Below, piece by piece: positions 40,801 through 51,180 of a stretch of DNA of 64,000 nt. Source of the DNA: Treponema sp. (GTDB taxonomy: Bacteria; Spirochaetota; Spirochaetia; Treponematales; Treponemataceae); the NCBI GenBank assembly GCA_017551705.1, contig JAFZLA010000008.1, positions 1-64,000 of the forward strand, given 5' to 3'. The notes under the pieces are model-generated. The model was not told the origin of the DNA and ran no database searches. It saw only the letters and a program-made list of their open reading frames with translations. Made by a program: the position numbers and the translations under genes. Within the stretch, counting starts at the first letter, position 1; every line of letters starts with the position of its first letter.

Positions 40801-43559
40801 CTGGCTATATATTTATTCTCATTTTCCGCATTCTCAGCTTTGCGCTCGCCAATTTTTGCGTCGGCGTAAATAAACACTTTTCCTTTGGTGTAAATGCCGC
40901 CGCCGTATTTGTCTGAAACGTTTTCTATGACTTTGACGCCCTTTCCAAGACAAAGAACTGCGTCTGGGTCGACAATTATTCCGCCGCCATTTTGGCTGTT
41001 ATGCCCTCCAGTGACAGTGACATTGTTCAAAGTCACCGGAACGGCGCTAGAAATTTTTAATACATATCCGTCCGCGCCGCGTTGAATCTTGGCGTTGTCG
41101 CCATAGCCGCTTATCATCACGGACTTGGCATTTGCGCTCGTAAGCGTACTAGGTATTTCTTGCGCGACGCTGCCATTCGGATCGCCGGACTTGTAGGTGC
41201 TTCCAATTATCCTTATCGTGTACTCGGCGCCGCCGTCGTTCATTTGTTGGCAAGCCTTTGCCAGCGTCCTAAAGGGGCTTGTCTTTGTGCCGTCGTTGCT
41301 GTCGCTTCCAAGCGTTCCGTTGTAAGAGCCGACATAGAAGGGCGCGTCAATCTTTATTGTCTTTTCGTCTTCGGTGTATATGTATTCCCAGCCCTCGTTC
41401 ATGTCGGCGGTAAGTGTAAATTTTTCTTGGGAGGCGGCGGTAAGGTTTTTGTCGTCGCTTTTGACAATTGGATTTCCGCGCTTCCAATTTGGAGTCAAGG
41501 CGATGGGGTCGCTTGAGGCGTGGCGGACAAGCTGGCTTGCCACAGTCACGGGCGATTTCCAGCTTGAAGTGGATCCAAGCCCTATGTCGTTTTTGCCCGC
41601 GCCCTTGCCGCCGTTTTTGTCTCCGTAAGGAATGTAGACGGCGTCTCCTATTGAATAGATGGTTCCCGCCACCGCATAAATCGCGCCGCCGCCCGGCTGA
41701 ATATTGTCGCCGGCCGAGCCGTTGTTATGTTGGGCGGGCGCTGTGTTTTGCAGAATCTCTCCGCCGGTCGCGGCAAAAAGCGAACTTTTCTCAGCATACA
41801 CGCCGCCGCCAAAAGCCGTCGCTTGGTTTTGCAAAATTTTTCCGCCGCTCATGTCAAGGCTCGACGACCCGGCCAAATACACGCCGCCGCCGGAGCCGTC
41901 AAAGCCGACATCACTGTCAGAAGCCGCCTTGTTGCCTTGTATTGTTCCGCCGTAAAGCAAAACGCTTCCGTTAGTGCAATAAACGCCCGCGCCTTTTGTT
42001 GAGGTTTCGTTTTGGCTTATCGTTCCGCCTCGCATGCAAAGGGTCGCGCCGCTGGTAACATAAACTCCGGCGCCGTCGTCCGTTCCGACGTTTTGGGTTA
42101 TGCTTCCGCCATTTAAATAAAGAGTTTTGCCGGAGCTTACAGACACTCCGCGCTTGCAGCCTGTGATTACAGTTCCGTCCTCTATGTAAAGTCCGCCGGC
42201 AGACGCTGGATTTACGATGACTCCCTCGCTTGCGGCGCCCTCGCCGTCTATGGCAATGTTTCTAAGATGGAGCGGAGCCGTTGACATAACGTTTAGAACA
42301 GGCTGGCCGCTTGTCTTCGCTTTCAGAGTTCCGCCGTTGACGCCGGATATGGTCACGGACTTGGCCTTTGCGCTGTCAATGGCGTGAAGGTTGCAGTCGT
42401 TTTGCACAGTTCCGCTAATGTAAATGTTGTAGTCCACTGTGTTGGAACCCCGCGCCGCTATCGCGTTTGCGGCCGCGTCCAAGGTTTCAAACGGAGCGTA
42501 GGCGCTTCCCGCGTTGGAGTTGCTGGCTGTGGTTCCTTCAACAACCTTTCCGACATAAAAAGTCTTTCGGTCAAAGGAGCTGATCGCGGCGGCTCCGACT
42601 TGGAACATATGGTCGGAGTTTATGACAACGCCTTCGTCGCCGCCGGAACTAATCCAAGAATTTGTTTCCATTCCGGCAAGGACGCTTATAGTTTGAACGG
42701 TTTGATAAACCATCACGCCGTCGTCGTTGTAAAAGCTAAAGGCAACTTCGTAGGCCCCGGCCTTGATTGAAGGAAAATTTAAAGTCGCCGCGCCGGTCGC
42801 TTCGTCCACATCAAGCGCGGTCGTTTTGCCGCCAGACGCCGCTATCCATCCGTCATCGGAACAAGCGACCGACGCAGATTTATACGAGCCGCTTAGCAAA
42901 AGAAGCACGCTGCCATAGCCGCCGTTTGCGCCGGAATTGGGCTTTGCGGCAAAGCTCACGTTCACAACGCTGTCGGTTTCGTCAAGATGAATTGGCGCGG
43001 TTTTGTCAAAAAGGACGGGGTCTGCCAAGCCAGTCTTTTTAAAGCCGCATTCGATGACCCAAGTGTAGTCTGTCAACAAGGCCAGCTCAAACGCAATCGA
43101 GCTTGCGCCTTCGATAAAAATCGGGTCGCCTTGGTCAAATTCCTTTTCTTCTCCAGTCTCTTGGCAAAGTGTCTTTACGTAGTAGTAATAGTCTGCGCCG
43201 TCAATGCTGGGGTTTGCCGAACGCGCTATTAAAGCTTGCTCGCTGTCCGAGTCTTGCGCGATGTTTGAATTTACGGATTTTGCAATGGCTCTTGGAACGG
43301 CTCCCGACGAAAGCGAGCCGCTTAATATCACTGTTTTGTGGGAGGCTTCCGGCGTGGTTGCGGAAGGCCCTTCCGCAGGAACGGACACCGGCGCGTAATC
43401 GGCTCCGCCTGAGGACATGTTGTCGCAAGAAACTACGCCCAGCGCCAAAAAAAGCGCTAAAACGAAAACAAAAGCGGAGGGAACAAAAAGGCTGCGCATG
43501 GCGGACAGCCCCCCCCCAGTCATGTGTCTAGGATTTTTTGAAACAAATCTTTTTTTCAT
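37824..43559 (-). CDS. Giant surface lipoprotein with parallel beta-helix repeats and BspA-type LRR tail
   Basis: About 1911 residues from the ATG at 43559. A start at 43499 (MRSLFVPSAFVFVLALFLAL) would give a more usual signal peptide and lies just past the G9 tract. The signal ends in a lipobox (LGVVSC). The body holds three similar modules, each opening like FYVGSYNGTLGSDSNDGT with P-F-x-T-L/I-A-K-A, then many right-handed beta-helix rungs with GGGVY/GGGIY and M-x-GGTI motifs, as in pectate-lyase-like and chlamydial Pmp proteins. The last ~180 residues switch to leucine-rich BspA-like repeats (AFKGCSNLETVKI, AFDGCSKLTTFDF). It is probably exposed on the outer membrane and adhesive. Single-gene unit, divergent from capA. 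Confidence 0.78.
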   Translation of the reverse strand: MKKRFVSKNPRHMTGGGLSAMRSLFVPSAFVFVLALFLALGVVSCDNMSSGGADYAPVSVPAEGPSATTPEASHKTVILSGSLSSGAVPRAIAKSVNSNIAQDSDSEQALIARSANPSIDGADYYYYVKTLCQETGEEKEFDQGDPIFIEGASSIAFELALLTDYTWVIECGFKKTGLADPVLFDKTAPIHLDETDSVVNVSFAAKPNSGANGGYGSVLLLLSGSYKSASVACSDDGWIAASGGKTTALDVDEATGAATLNFPSIKAGAYEVAFSFYNDDGVMVYQTVQTISVLAGMETNSWISSGGDEGVVINSDHMFQVGAAAISSFDRKTFYVGKVVEGTTASNSNAGSAYAPFETLDAAANAIAARGSNTVDYNIYISGTVQNDCNLHAIDSAKAKSVTISGVNGGTLKAKTSGQPVLNVMSTAPLHLRNIAIDGEGAASEGVIVNPASAGGLYIEDGTVITGCKRGVSVSSGKTLYLNGGSITQNVGTDDGAGVYVTSGATLCMRGGTISQNETSTKGAGVYCTNGSVLLYGGTIQGNKAASDSDVGFDGSGGGVYLAGSSSLDMSGGKILQNQATAFGGGVYAEKSSLFAATGGEILQNTAPAQHNNGSAGDNIQPGGGAIYAVAGTIYSIGDAVYIPYGDKNGGKGAGKNDIGLGSTSSWKSPVTVASQLVRHASSDPIALTPNWKRGNPIVKSDDKNLTAASQEKFTLTADMNEGWEYIYTEDEKTIKIDAPFYVGSYNGTLGSDSNDGTKTSPFRTLAKACQQMNDGGAEYTIRIIGSTYKSGDPNGSVAQEIPSTLTSANAKSVMISGYGDNAKIQRGADGYVLKISSAVPVTLNNVTVTGGHNSQNGGGIIVDPDAVLCLGKGVKVIENVSDKYGGGIYTKGKVFIYADAKIGERKAENAENENKYIASNSYRSNYAQRGAGIYIDTATSSAGEVYLGYKRNGAGNPEKDDDFSGGIYYNYSSIYGGAVMTNGASADKKGKLTMCGGTMAYNSSTSGGAVYNTGALELNGGTIQENKASSNGGAVCVVESFASADFNGPILIPYGDGSKKNPYNDVWVTRTKQLTLGSNISLADSSKKIKLTPETESGYSFKKRNILTGTLTSATMGCFDLNAPGFKLDTTVASGYATLVLKNIVTTIYVASTADSGDNRTGSKGEDPTASAVLDSTWNNSTHEYNGSANNSAKPFATIAKAAQFITYQETPSDYTIYVDGTLVGAQSLANSSDSSFPVTLGNTTATKITLASKNGLDASLNPKDILNGSGNRTLNINASVPIHILALEITGGSTGDEGGGIRIATPGTSLSVTLGDGTDANGPKIDGNHAHIGGGVYFGANTSLTITKGARICENFADQGSLASRQGGGVYNAGTRLEMSDGEISGNKCNSTASNIDGGGVYNTSVFVMTGGTIKGNSAKQGGGICNAQGTFYMSGSAVIGKGDATSAVDADTVGANYASDNMGGGGIYNYKGALYIGYELKNGSPAPAALSGGVIGNYAEKRGGGIYCYDGSLYVAAGKISCNKCVIQGGGISCNTYSSFNASTDTLELDGSTYNIKIEKNEIKDFKYPGGAIDFWCKYFKIKGNVSIPSTGGVIGFNDIKIDNTVDRHIEVTGALASNTAKINVDVVTPANPSNKYKILTVSSGSGQTVQNVFTRFDVNNAHAYLDSQGYVQEGYVISNFIDSGNNFTEDIPDGSTLVLDSGYSTDLIFLSRSIKTNSPKKYKVDLTRESNSLLIELDSDDESRSFEGCTNITEVAFNGGNLVLGKNAFKGCSNLETVKIINEARPYGYTGNGYNSWNTSAFDGCSKLTTFDFTGCTDVDLYAGCMFSGNNTTVKTVKLGTVLKNLSFSYMERFANSNFKLTYDGSSSDLKTKVTTTQSNYSTDKEITCDCSDGVSLKWKQSTGSWQ
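43509..43517 (-). repeat. Poly-G (G9) tract near the start of the surface lipoprotein gene
   Basis: Nine consecutive C on the plus strand (G9 in the coding strand) encode Gly-Gly-Gly just before the alternative start at 43499. A change of one or two bases would shift the frame for upstream starts, or change spacing before the downstream ATG. Confidence 0.9.
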
Positions 43560-43660
43560 AGTCGCTACCTTATTGCAAAAGTCGCGGCAAAACACTTAGT
43601 ACAACTTTATCTATTTTACAGCATTTTCATAAAAAAAACAACAAAAAAACGAAAAACTAT

Positions 43661-43668
43661 GGTAAAAT
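43661..43668 (+). promoter_or_regulatory. Extended -10 promoter element of capA
   Basis: TGG-TAAAAT (TG at 43660-43661, hexamer 43663-43668), 6 nt before the capA ATG. There is no good -35 and no Shine-Dalgarno. The gap 43596-43674 holds divergent promoters; a TAAAAT on the minus strand near 43618 with TTGTTT upstream may drive the surface-protein gene. Confidence 0.4.
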
Positions 43669-43674
43669 AGAAAA

Positions 43675-44883
43675 ATGCAAAAAAAGTTCCGCGCGCGTTT
43701 TTTTGTCTCAGCAATTTTCTTCCTCGCCGCGCTCTTGCTTTTTTCTTCCTGCCAAAGCGCCAAAAAATCGCGTCCGCAAAACTTGCGCCTGCTCTTTGCC
43801 GGCGACATAATGGCCCACACGCAAAACTTTGGCATGAAAGACTACAACGCCATTTGGGACGACATTCGGGACCTTGTAGCGCAGGCCGACTATTCCTACG
43901 CAAACCTTGAGGCGCCGGTGGACAAATCAAGGCCTTTTGAAAGCTACCCCACCTTCAACATGAAGCCGGCCTACCCCCAGGCGGCGATTGACGCGGGCTT
44001 TAACCTGATTTCTTTGGCCAACAACCATTCCAACGATATGGGAACGGAGGGAGTCAAGGCCACGGCCCTTTGGGCAAAGGGAATTGAGGCGCGCAACCAA
44101 AATTCTTCGCAAGCCCAAAACGCGGCCAACCAAAATTCTTCGCAAGCCCAAAACGCGGCGCGGCCCGTCTACTTTAGCGGCATCACAGAGGGCGGCCAAA
44201 TGTCCTTGCGACAATTTTACTGGCGCGAATACAAAATCGTCTTTATCGCCGTAACCGAACTTTTGAACACCTGGAAGGATTACGAGCAAATAAACTACGT
44301 CGCCCCCACCAAAAAGGGCCGCGCCGCCTTTGTCAAAAAAATCGCTGACATAAAGAGGACGCTGGAGCCCGACTTGTTCATCGTGAGCGTTCACACAAGC
44401 GAAGACGAATACGTTTTGACCGTCCTTGACTCCGTAAAAAAATTTTACAACCAATTACTCGACGCGGGAGCGGACATCCTTGTCTCAAACCATCCGCACG
44501 TGATAAGACCCGTGGAATACATCGGCAATAAAGAAGACAAAAAAATCCGCAAAGTCATCATGTACGCCAACGGAAACACAATCAGCGGCCAGCGGCGCGC
44601 GCTCAACTACGACGACCCGGGCGAGATTTGGAACTACACCGGCGACGGACAGCTTGTGTCGCTGGAGCTGGCTCTTGATGAAAAGGGCTTTTTCGCGCTA
44701 CACTGTTCCACAAGTTACATAACTGCCTACACTCCGCAAGGGGAACGGAGTCCTGTCATAAAACGGCTTGACGAAAACTTTGTCCAAACGCTCGCCCAAA
44801 ACGGATTGCATAAAGACTCCGAATACTACAAGGCGCGCCTTGCGGCGCTCAAAAAGATTAAGGAAATTTACACATGGCGATAG
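43675..44883 (+). CDS. CapA-family lipoprotein (metallophosphatase-like)
   Basis: 402 residues with a lipoprotein signal (FFLAALLLFSSC, Cys near 27) and a PGA_cap/CapA calcineurin-like domain: LLFAGDIMAH (metal-binding Asp), YANLEAPV, LANNHSNDMG, SVHTSEDEY and SNHPHVIRPVEY. In Bacillus, CapA helps poly-gamma-glutamate capsule export, but the wider family has uncertain roles. Between about residues 140 and 163 it carries a duplicated NQNSSQAQNAA. The ATG lies 6 nt after a TAAAAT box. Its last 10 nt overlap hrpA. Confidence 0.8.
   Translation: MQKKFRARFFVSAIFFLAALLLFSSCQSAKKSRPQNLRLLFAGDIMAHTQNFGMKDYNAIWDDIRDLVAQADYSYANLEAPVDKSRPFESYPTFNMKPAYPQAAIDAGFNLISLANNHSNDMGTEGVKATALWAKGIEARNQNSSQAQNAANQNSSQAQNAARPVYFSGITEGGQMSLRQFYWREYKIVFIAVTELLNTWKDYEQINYVAPTKKGRAAFVKKIADIKRTLEPDLFIVSVHTSEDEYVLTVLDSVKKFYNQLLDAGADILVSNHPHVIRPVEYIGNKEDKKIRKVIMYANGNTISGQRRALNYDDPGEIWNYTGDGQLVSLELALDEKGFFALHCSTSYITAYTPQGERSPVIKRLDENFVQTLAQNGLHKDSEYYKARLAALKKIKEIYTWR
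44095..44160 (+). repeat. 33-bp tandem repeat inside capA
   Basis: Two adjacent units (44095-44127 and 44128-44160) are identical at 32 of 33 positions and encode NQNSSQAQNAA twice. Each unit contains GCAAGCCCAAAACGCGGC. Confidence 0.95.
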
Positions 44884-47465
44884 ACTACAAGACACTTCCC
44901 GTTTACGCGCAAAAGCAAAAAATTTTGGACTGCTTGGAGCAGCACCAAGTTATTGTCGTGCAAAGCCCGACAGGAAGCGGAAAGACAACTCAAATTCCAG
45001 TCATACTGCGCGAGGCCGGATACGCTCAAAACGGCGTGATAGCGGTGACACAGCCGCGCCGCATAGCCGCCCTAAGCGTAAGCGAGTTCATCGCAAAGCA
45101 ATTGGGAGCAAGCTATCCGGGAATCGTCGGCTACAAAATGCGCTTTGAGGACAAGACCGACCTTAGCACCGAGATAAAAATAATGACCGACGGCATTCTC
45201 TTGCAAGAGATGAAGCTGGACCCTATGATGCTTAAGTATTCGGTCATCATGGTGGACGAGGCGCACGAGCGCAGCCTTAACATCGACTTTGTTCTTGGAC
45301 TTTTAAAGCGCTGCCTGGAAGTCCGCAAGGACCTTAAGATTGTCGTATCCTCCGCCACGATGAACGCCGAGGCGTTCTCCAACTATTTTGGCGGCTGCCC
45401 AATCGTCACGATAGAAACGCAAACCTTCCCCGTAACACTTTTGTACGACCCGCCCGCCCTGCCCGCCAGCACCAAGACCGAGGCCGAGACCGAAGCGCTG
45501 CTGACCAAAATCGAAGACACAATCGGGCGCGTGATAGACAACGGAGAGGAAGGCGGCGTCCTGATTTTTCTTCCCGGCGAAAAAGCGATTCACGATTGCG
45601 TCAAGCGGCTTGAACACAGCTACTACGCGCGCCGCCTTTTTATCCAGCACCTTTACGGCCGCCTTCCCAAAGAGGAGCAGGAGCGCATTTTTATTCCCGC
45701 GCCCAAGGGAAAGATTAAAGTTGTAGTATGCACAAACATCGCAGAGACCAGCGTAACTATTGACGGAATCACTACGGTAATCGACAGCGGCTTGGCCAAG
45801 CTAAACTTTTACAGTCCGCGCACCTTCACCTCAAGCCTTATAGAAACTCCTATTTCGCGCGCAAGCGCCCAACAGCGCAGGGGCCGCGCGGGCCGCACCG
45901 CTCCCGGAAACTGCTACCGCCTCTACCCCCGCCGCGACTTTGAGACCCGGCAGGAATACACCACCGAAGAAATTTTCCGCACAGACCTTAGCGAGGTAGT
46001 CCTGCGCATGGCCGAGCTTGGCATAAAGGACTTTGAAAACTTTGACTTTATCTCAAAGCCTTCGCTAGAAGGAATCAAGGGCGCGATGGAAACGCTTTAC
46101 ATGCTCAAGGCGCTAAACAGCGACCGCACCCTTAGCGACATCGGAAAGATGATGGTATGGTTCCCCCTGTTGCCGCGCATAAGCCGCATCATCGTGGAAT
46201 CGATTTTGCGCTACCCCAACGTTTTGCAAGAAGCCTTGATCGCGGCCGCCTTTTTGTCAACGCACTCTCCTTTTGTCCTTCCGCCCGGAGAGGAAATTGA
46301 GGCGCGCGCCGCCCACCACCGCTTTAACGACATTCAAGGCGACTTTGTGGGCTACGTAAAGCTTTACCGCATTTACGAAAAGTTCCAAACCGAAGAAGAA
46401 AAAGAAAATTTCGCGCAAAAGAATTATTTGGACTACAGGGTTTTGGCCGAAATTCAAAACATTTACGAGCAGCTGTCCGAGATTGTAAGCGACCAAAAGA
46501 TTCCTGTTTTGGGCGGCGGCTCCTACGACGACTACTTGTGCGCCGTGGCCGCTGGAATGATACAGTTTGTTGCCGTCCGCGAAGGCCGCGAAAACTTTAG
46601 GACTTTGACGGCGGGCCACATCTCGATTCACCCGGGCTCGTCGCTCTTTAGAACGGATCCGCTCTACATAGTGGCCGGAGAGATTGTCCGCCTAAGCCGA
46701 ATGTTCGCAATGAGCGTCTCGCCCCTTACAAAGAAATTGATAAACAAAATCGACCCCGACTTGGAGGCCAAGCTTGACGCGGCCCGCAGGCGCAAGGGCG
46801 ACGACGACGACGAACGCTTTGACCGCCGCGACAAAAACCGCAAAAAACGGGGCGGCGCGGACTCCAAGGCCTTGCAAGACCAAAAAGCGGCCGCTTGGAC
46901 GTTGGGCAAATCCATCTTCCAAATACAAAAGGTCAAGGGCAAAAAGGTCGTTCTCCTGCCCGCCCGCGAAATCCAGTCCGCGGTCGAATCCTTTGACATG
47001 CCCGAGCTTGAGGCGCGTTCGGCAGGACTGCGCGGCCGCGTCTTGGCCGACGGCGGCTACAAACTTATGGACGGAGAAAAGCTTGTCACAATTCTAAAAG
47101 CCGCAAAGCTATTTGGCATGGCCCCGATAAACGAAAAAGAATTTGACAGAAAATTTTCGGCAAACCTTGCAGGATCGGACGGTTTGCAAGACCAAAAAGC
47201 GGCGGCGGATCTTTGCCAGCGATTAAAATGGATTCTAAAGCCCGCGCAGGCCAAGGCAAAAAGCCGCGAGATGGGTTTTGTGGCCCTTTACACAGACCAA
47301 AAAGGAACGTATTGGTTCAAAGTTTCGCGCGGATTTTCGACGGCCCTCGCCGAGAGCGTTGCCAGCCTTGAATTTTTGGTGGACGACCCCGCCGCCTCGC
47401 TTTCGGAAGCGGACAAAAAAGAAGCGGGCCATATCTACGCCCGCCTCCGCGCTTTTTACGAATAA
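44874..47465 (+). CDS. hrpA: DEAH-box ATP-dependent RNA helicase HrpA-type
   Basis: 863 residues with helicase motifs I SPTGSGKTTQIP (31-42), Ia TQPRRIAA, II VDEAHERS (about 126-133), III SSATMNAE, V and VI QRRGRAGRTAPGNCYRLY, then the HA2/ratchet and OB-fold (LTAGHISIHPGSSLF). It is shorter than E. coli HrpA (1300), as in HrpB-like or short HrpA proteins, so the symbol is a best fit. After the OB fold lies a charged linker (RRKGDDDDERFDRRDKNRKKRGG) and a C-terminal region with two LQDQKAAA copies. It unwinds RNA, probably in mRNA or ribosome processing or ribosome rescue. The start overlaps capA by 10 nt. Confidence 0.85.
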   Translation: MAIDYKTLPVYAQKQKILDCLEQHQVIVVQSPTGSGKTTQIPVILREAGYAQNGVIAVTQPRRIAALSVSEFIAKQLGASYPGIVGYKMRFEDKTDLSTEIKIMTDGILLQEMKLDPMMLKYSVIMVDEAHERSLNIDFVLGLLKRCLEVRKDLKIVVSSATMNAEAFSNYFGGCPIVTIETQTFPVTLLYDPPALPASTKTEAETEALLTKIEDTIGRVIDNGEEGGVLIFLPGEKAIHDCVKRLEHSYYARRLFIQHLYGRLPKEEQERIFIPAPKGKIKVVVCTNIAETSVTIDGITTVIDSGLAKLNFYSPRTFTSSLIETPISRASAQQRRGRAGRTAPGNCYRLYPRRDFETRQEYTTEEIFRTDLSEVVLRMAELGIKDFENFDFISKPSLEGIKGAMETLYMLKALNSDRTLSDIGKMMVWFPLLPRISRIIVESILRYPNVLQEALIAAAFLSTHSPFVLPPGEEIEARAAHHRFNDIQGDFVGYVKLYRIYEKFQTEEEKENFAQKNYLDYRVLAEIQNIYEQLSEIVSDQKIPVLGGGSYDDYLCAVAAGMIQFVAVREGRENFRTLTAGHISIHPGSSLFRTDPLYIVAGEIVRLSRMFAMSVSPLTKKLINKIDPDLEAKLDAARRRKGDDDDERFDRRDKNRKKRGGADSKALQDQKAAAWTLGKSIFQIQKVKGKKVVLLPAREIQSAVESFDMPELEARSAGLRGRVLADGGYKLMDGEKLVTILKAAKLFGMAPINEKEFDRKFSANLAGSDGLQDQKAAADLCQRLKWILKPAQAKAKSREMGFVALYTDQKGTYWFKVSRGFSTALAESVASLEFLVDDPAASLSEADKKEAGHIYARLRAFYE
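46872..46894 (+). repeat. Dispersed 23-bp repeat, copy 1 in hrpA
   Basis: GCAAGACCAAAAAGCGGCCG preceded by TT, encoding LQDQKAAA. The second copy, 312 nt downstream, differs at one position. Confidence 0.8.
47184..47206 (+). repeat. Dispersed 23-bp repeat, copy 2 in hrpA
   Basis: Same 23-nt sequence as at 46872 with one C-to-G change; it again encodes LQDQKAAA. Confidence 0.8.
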
Positions 47466-47487
47466 AAAGATGTCCGCGCCGCAATAA

Positions 47488-48945
47488 TTATTCTTCTTCT
47501 ATGCCCAAGATTTTTTGGGCGCGTTTTTGAAGGCTTCCAAACTTTTTGTCGTCGGCGATTTTGCGAATCTCGTCTTGGCATGACGAATACTTTCCGGCAG
47601 TGTACATGTCAAGGCCGATTGATTTTGTGTCCTTGTCGCCGCTTGCGATATAGGCGGCGCAAGCCTTGGCAAAGGCTGGGTCGGGATATTTTGTCATAAG
47701 TTTTCCGACATCTCTTCGGCAAGACTTTTTTGTGTCGTCCGTCGCCAGGTTTTGCGCCCAACTTGCGATTTCGGAGCGGCCGGCCTTTCCATATTTTAAG
47801 AGCGCTTCCGTCGCCTGCCTCTTTACAGTGTCGCTTGTCTTTTTTTCTGTGATTTGGCCAACCAAAAATTTGTCGGCGTCCCCGTCCTCGTAGGCGGCGA
47901 GTTTTTCGTAAGCCTTTTTCTTTACGGCCGCCTCAGGGTCGTTCTTTGCCCGGTAAATCAAAAATGGAACGGCATCCTTAAGCTTGATTTGCGCGGCCGC
48001 GTCGATAGCGTCAAGGCGAACCTTGTATTGCGAATCCTTTATGGCCTGAACAATCAAGTCGTGGGCTTCCTTTGTGTCAAAGTTTGAGATGCCCTTGATC
48101 ACATAGCAGCGCAAGTTTGGGTCTGGGCTTTCAAAAAGTTTTAGCAAGACAGGGATTGCCTCTTGCTTTTTCATGGCGCCAATCGCTTCGGCGGCGTAGC
48201 AGCGAACAAAAATATTTTCGCCGTCGTCTTTGGCTATCTCCACAAGCGAATCAAAGGTCTGAACGGCCTTGATTTTTCCAAGCACTTTCATAAGGGCTTG
48301 CCTTTGCGGCGTTGTCAAATCGGCGCGGTCAAGGTAGTCAACCAAGTATTCGGCCTCGCGCTCGCCGCCAATTTCGCCCAGCGTGGTGAGGGCTGGCGAA
48401 AAATAGTTTTCGTTGTCGCTTTCCAAAAGCGCCACCACCGCGGGAACGGCCGCCTTTGTCTTTACCGCGGCGGTGTACCTAAAGACCCGCTCCACCGTAG
48501 AATTGCGCTCCTCGTATGGGTCATTTAAAACCGTAACGGCGTAGTCTTCCAAGCAGGGGTCTTCGAGCTTGGTAAAGTAGTCCAAAATTTTATCGCGCAC
48601 GGCGGGGCTTTTTGTTTGCTTAAAAAGGTCGTAAAGTTCGCCAGAATATCTGGGGTCGTCGTTGTCAATAAGTTTTTGAACCAGCTCGCTAAGTTCCGAG
48701 TCGATTCCAAATTTTATGGTCTCGCGGGTCTTTTGCGCCGAGTCGGCCTCGTCCTTTTTTTCGGCTTCGGCGGCCTTTTGCGGGTCGGGAGATTTGGGCC
48801 TTTTGGCCGCTGGAACGTCGCTCACTCCGGCAAGCTCGACCTTGGGCTTTTCCTGCAAATCAGGAGCGGCCTCAAGCGAGTCCTGCCCAAAAGCGAAAAG
48901 AGAAAAACAAAAAAAAGCGAGCGCAAAAAGCGCGTAAAATTTCAT
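47488..48945 (-). CDS. Exported HEAT-repeat protein
   Basis: 485 residues with signal peptide MKFYALFALAFFCFSLFAFG, then an acidic, Pro/Lys-rich linker (about 25-70) and tandem HEAT/Armadillo-type helical repeats (FVRCYAAEAIGAMKKQEAIPVLLKLF, LRCYVIKGISNFDTKEAHDLIV, KVRLDAIDAAAQIKLKDAVPFLI). The fold suggests a periplasmic protein-interaction scaffold without catalytic activity. Its Shine-Dalgarno (GAGGT) lies in the last codons of tgt, 4 nt upstream, making it the last gene of the 13-gene run. It ends convergent with hrpA. Function unknown. Confidence 0.75.
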   Translation of the reverse strand: MKFYALFALAFFCFSLFAFGQDSLEAAPDLQEKPKVELAGVSDVPAAKRPKSPDPQKAAEAEKKDEADSAQKTRETIKFGIDSELSELVQKLIDNDDPRYSGELYDLFKQTKSPAVRDKILDYFTKLEDPCLEDYAVTVLNDPYEERNSTVERVFRYTAAVKTKAAVPAVVALLESDNENYFSPALTTLGEIGGEREAEYLVDYLDRADLTTPQRQALMKVLGKIKAVQTFDSLVEIAKDDGENIFVRCYAAEAIGAMKKQEAIPVLLKLFESPDPNLRCYVIKGISNFDTKEAHDLIVQAIKDSQYKVRLDAIDAAAQIKLKDAVPFLIYRAKNDPEAAVKKKAYEKLAAYEDGDADKFLVGQITEKKTSDTVKRQATEALLKYGKAGRSEIASWAQNLATDDTKKSCRRDVGKLMTKYPDPAFAKACAAYIASGDKDTKSIGLDMYTAGKYSSCQDEIRKIADDKKFGSLQKRAQKILGIEEE

Positions 48946-48949
48946 AGGT

Positions 48950-51176
<2,227 letters not shown>

Positions 51177-51180
<4 letters not shown>

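Noticed and set aside
39000-42200. Numerous GCCGCCGCC-like repeats as a possible satellite
   Set aside because: They encode the GGG-V/I-Y rungs of the beta-helix protein and vary as coding sequence does.
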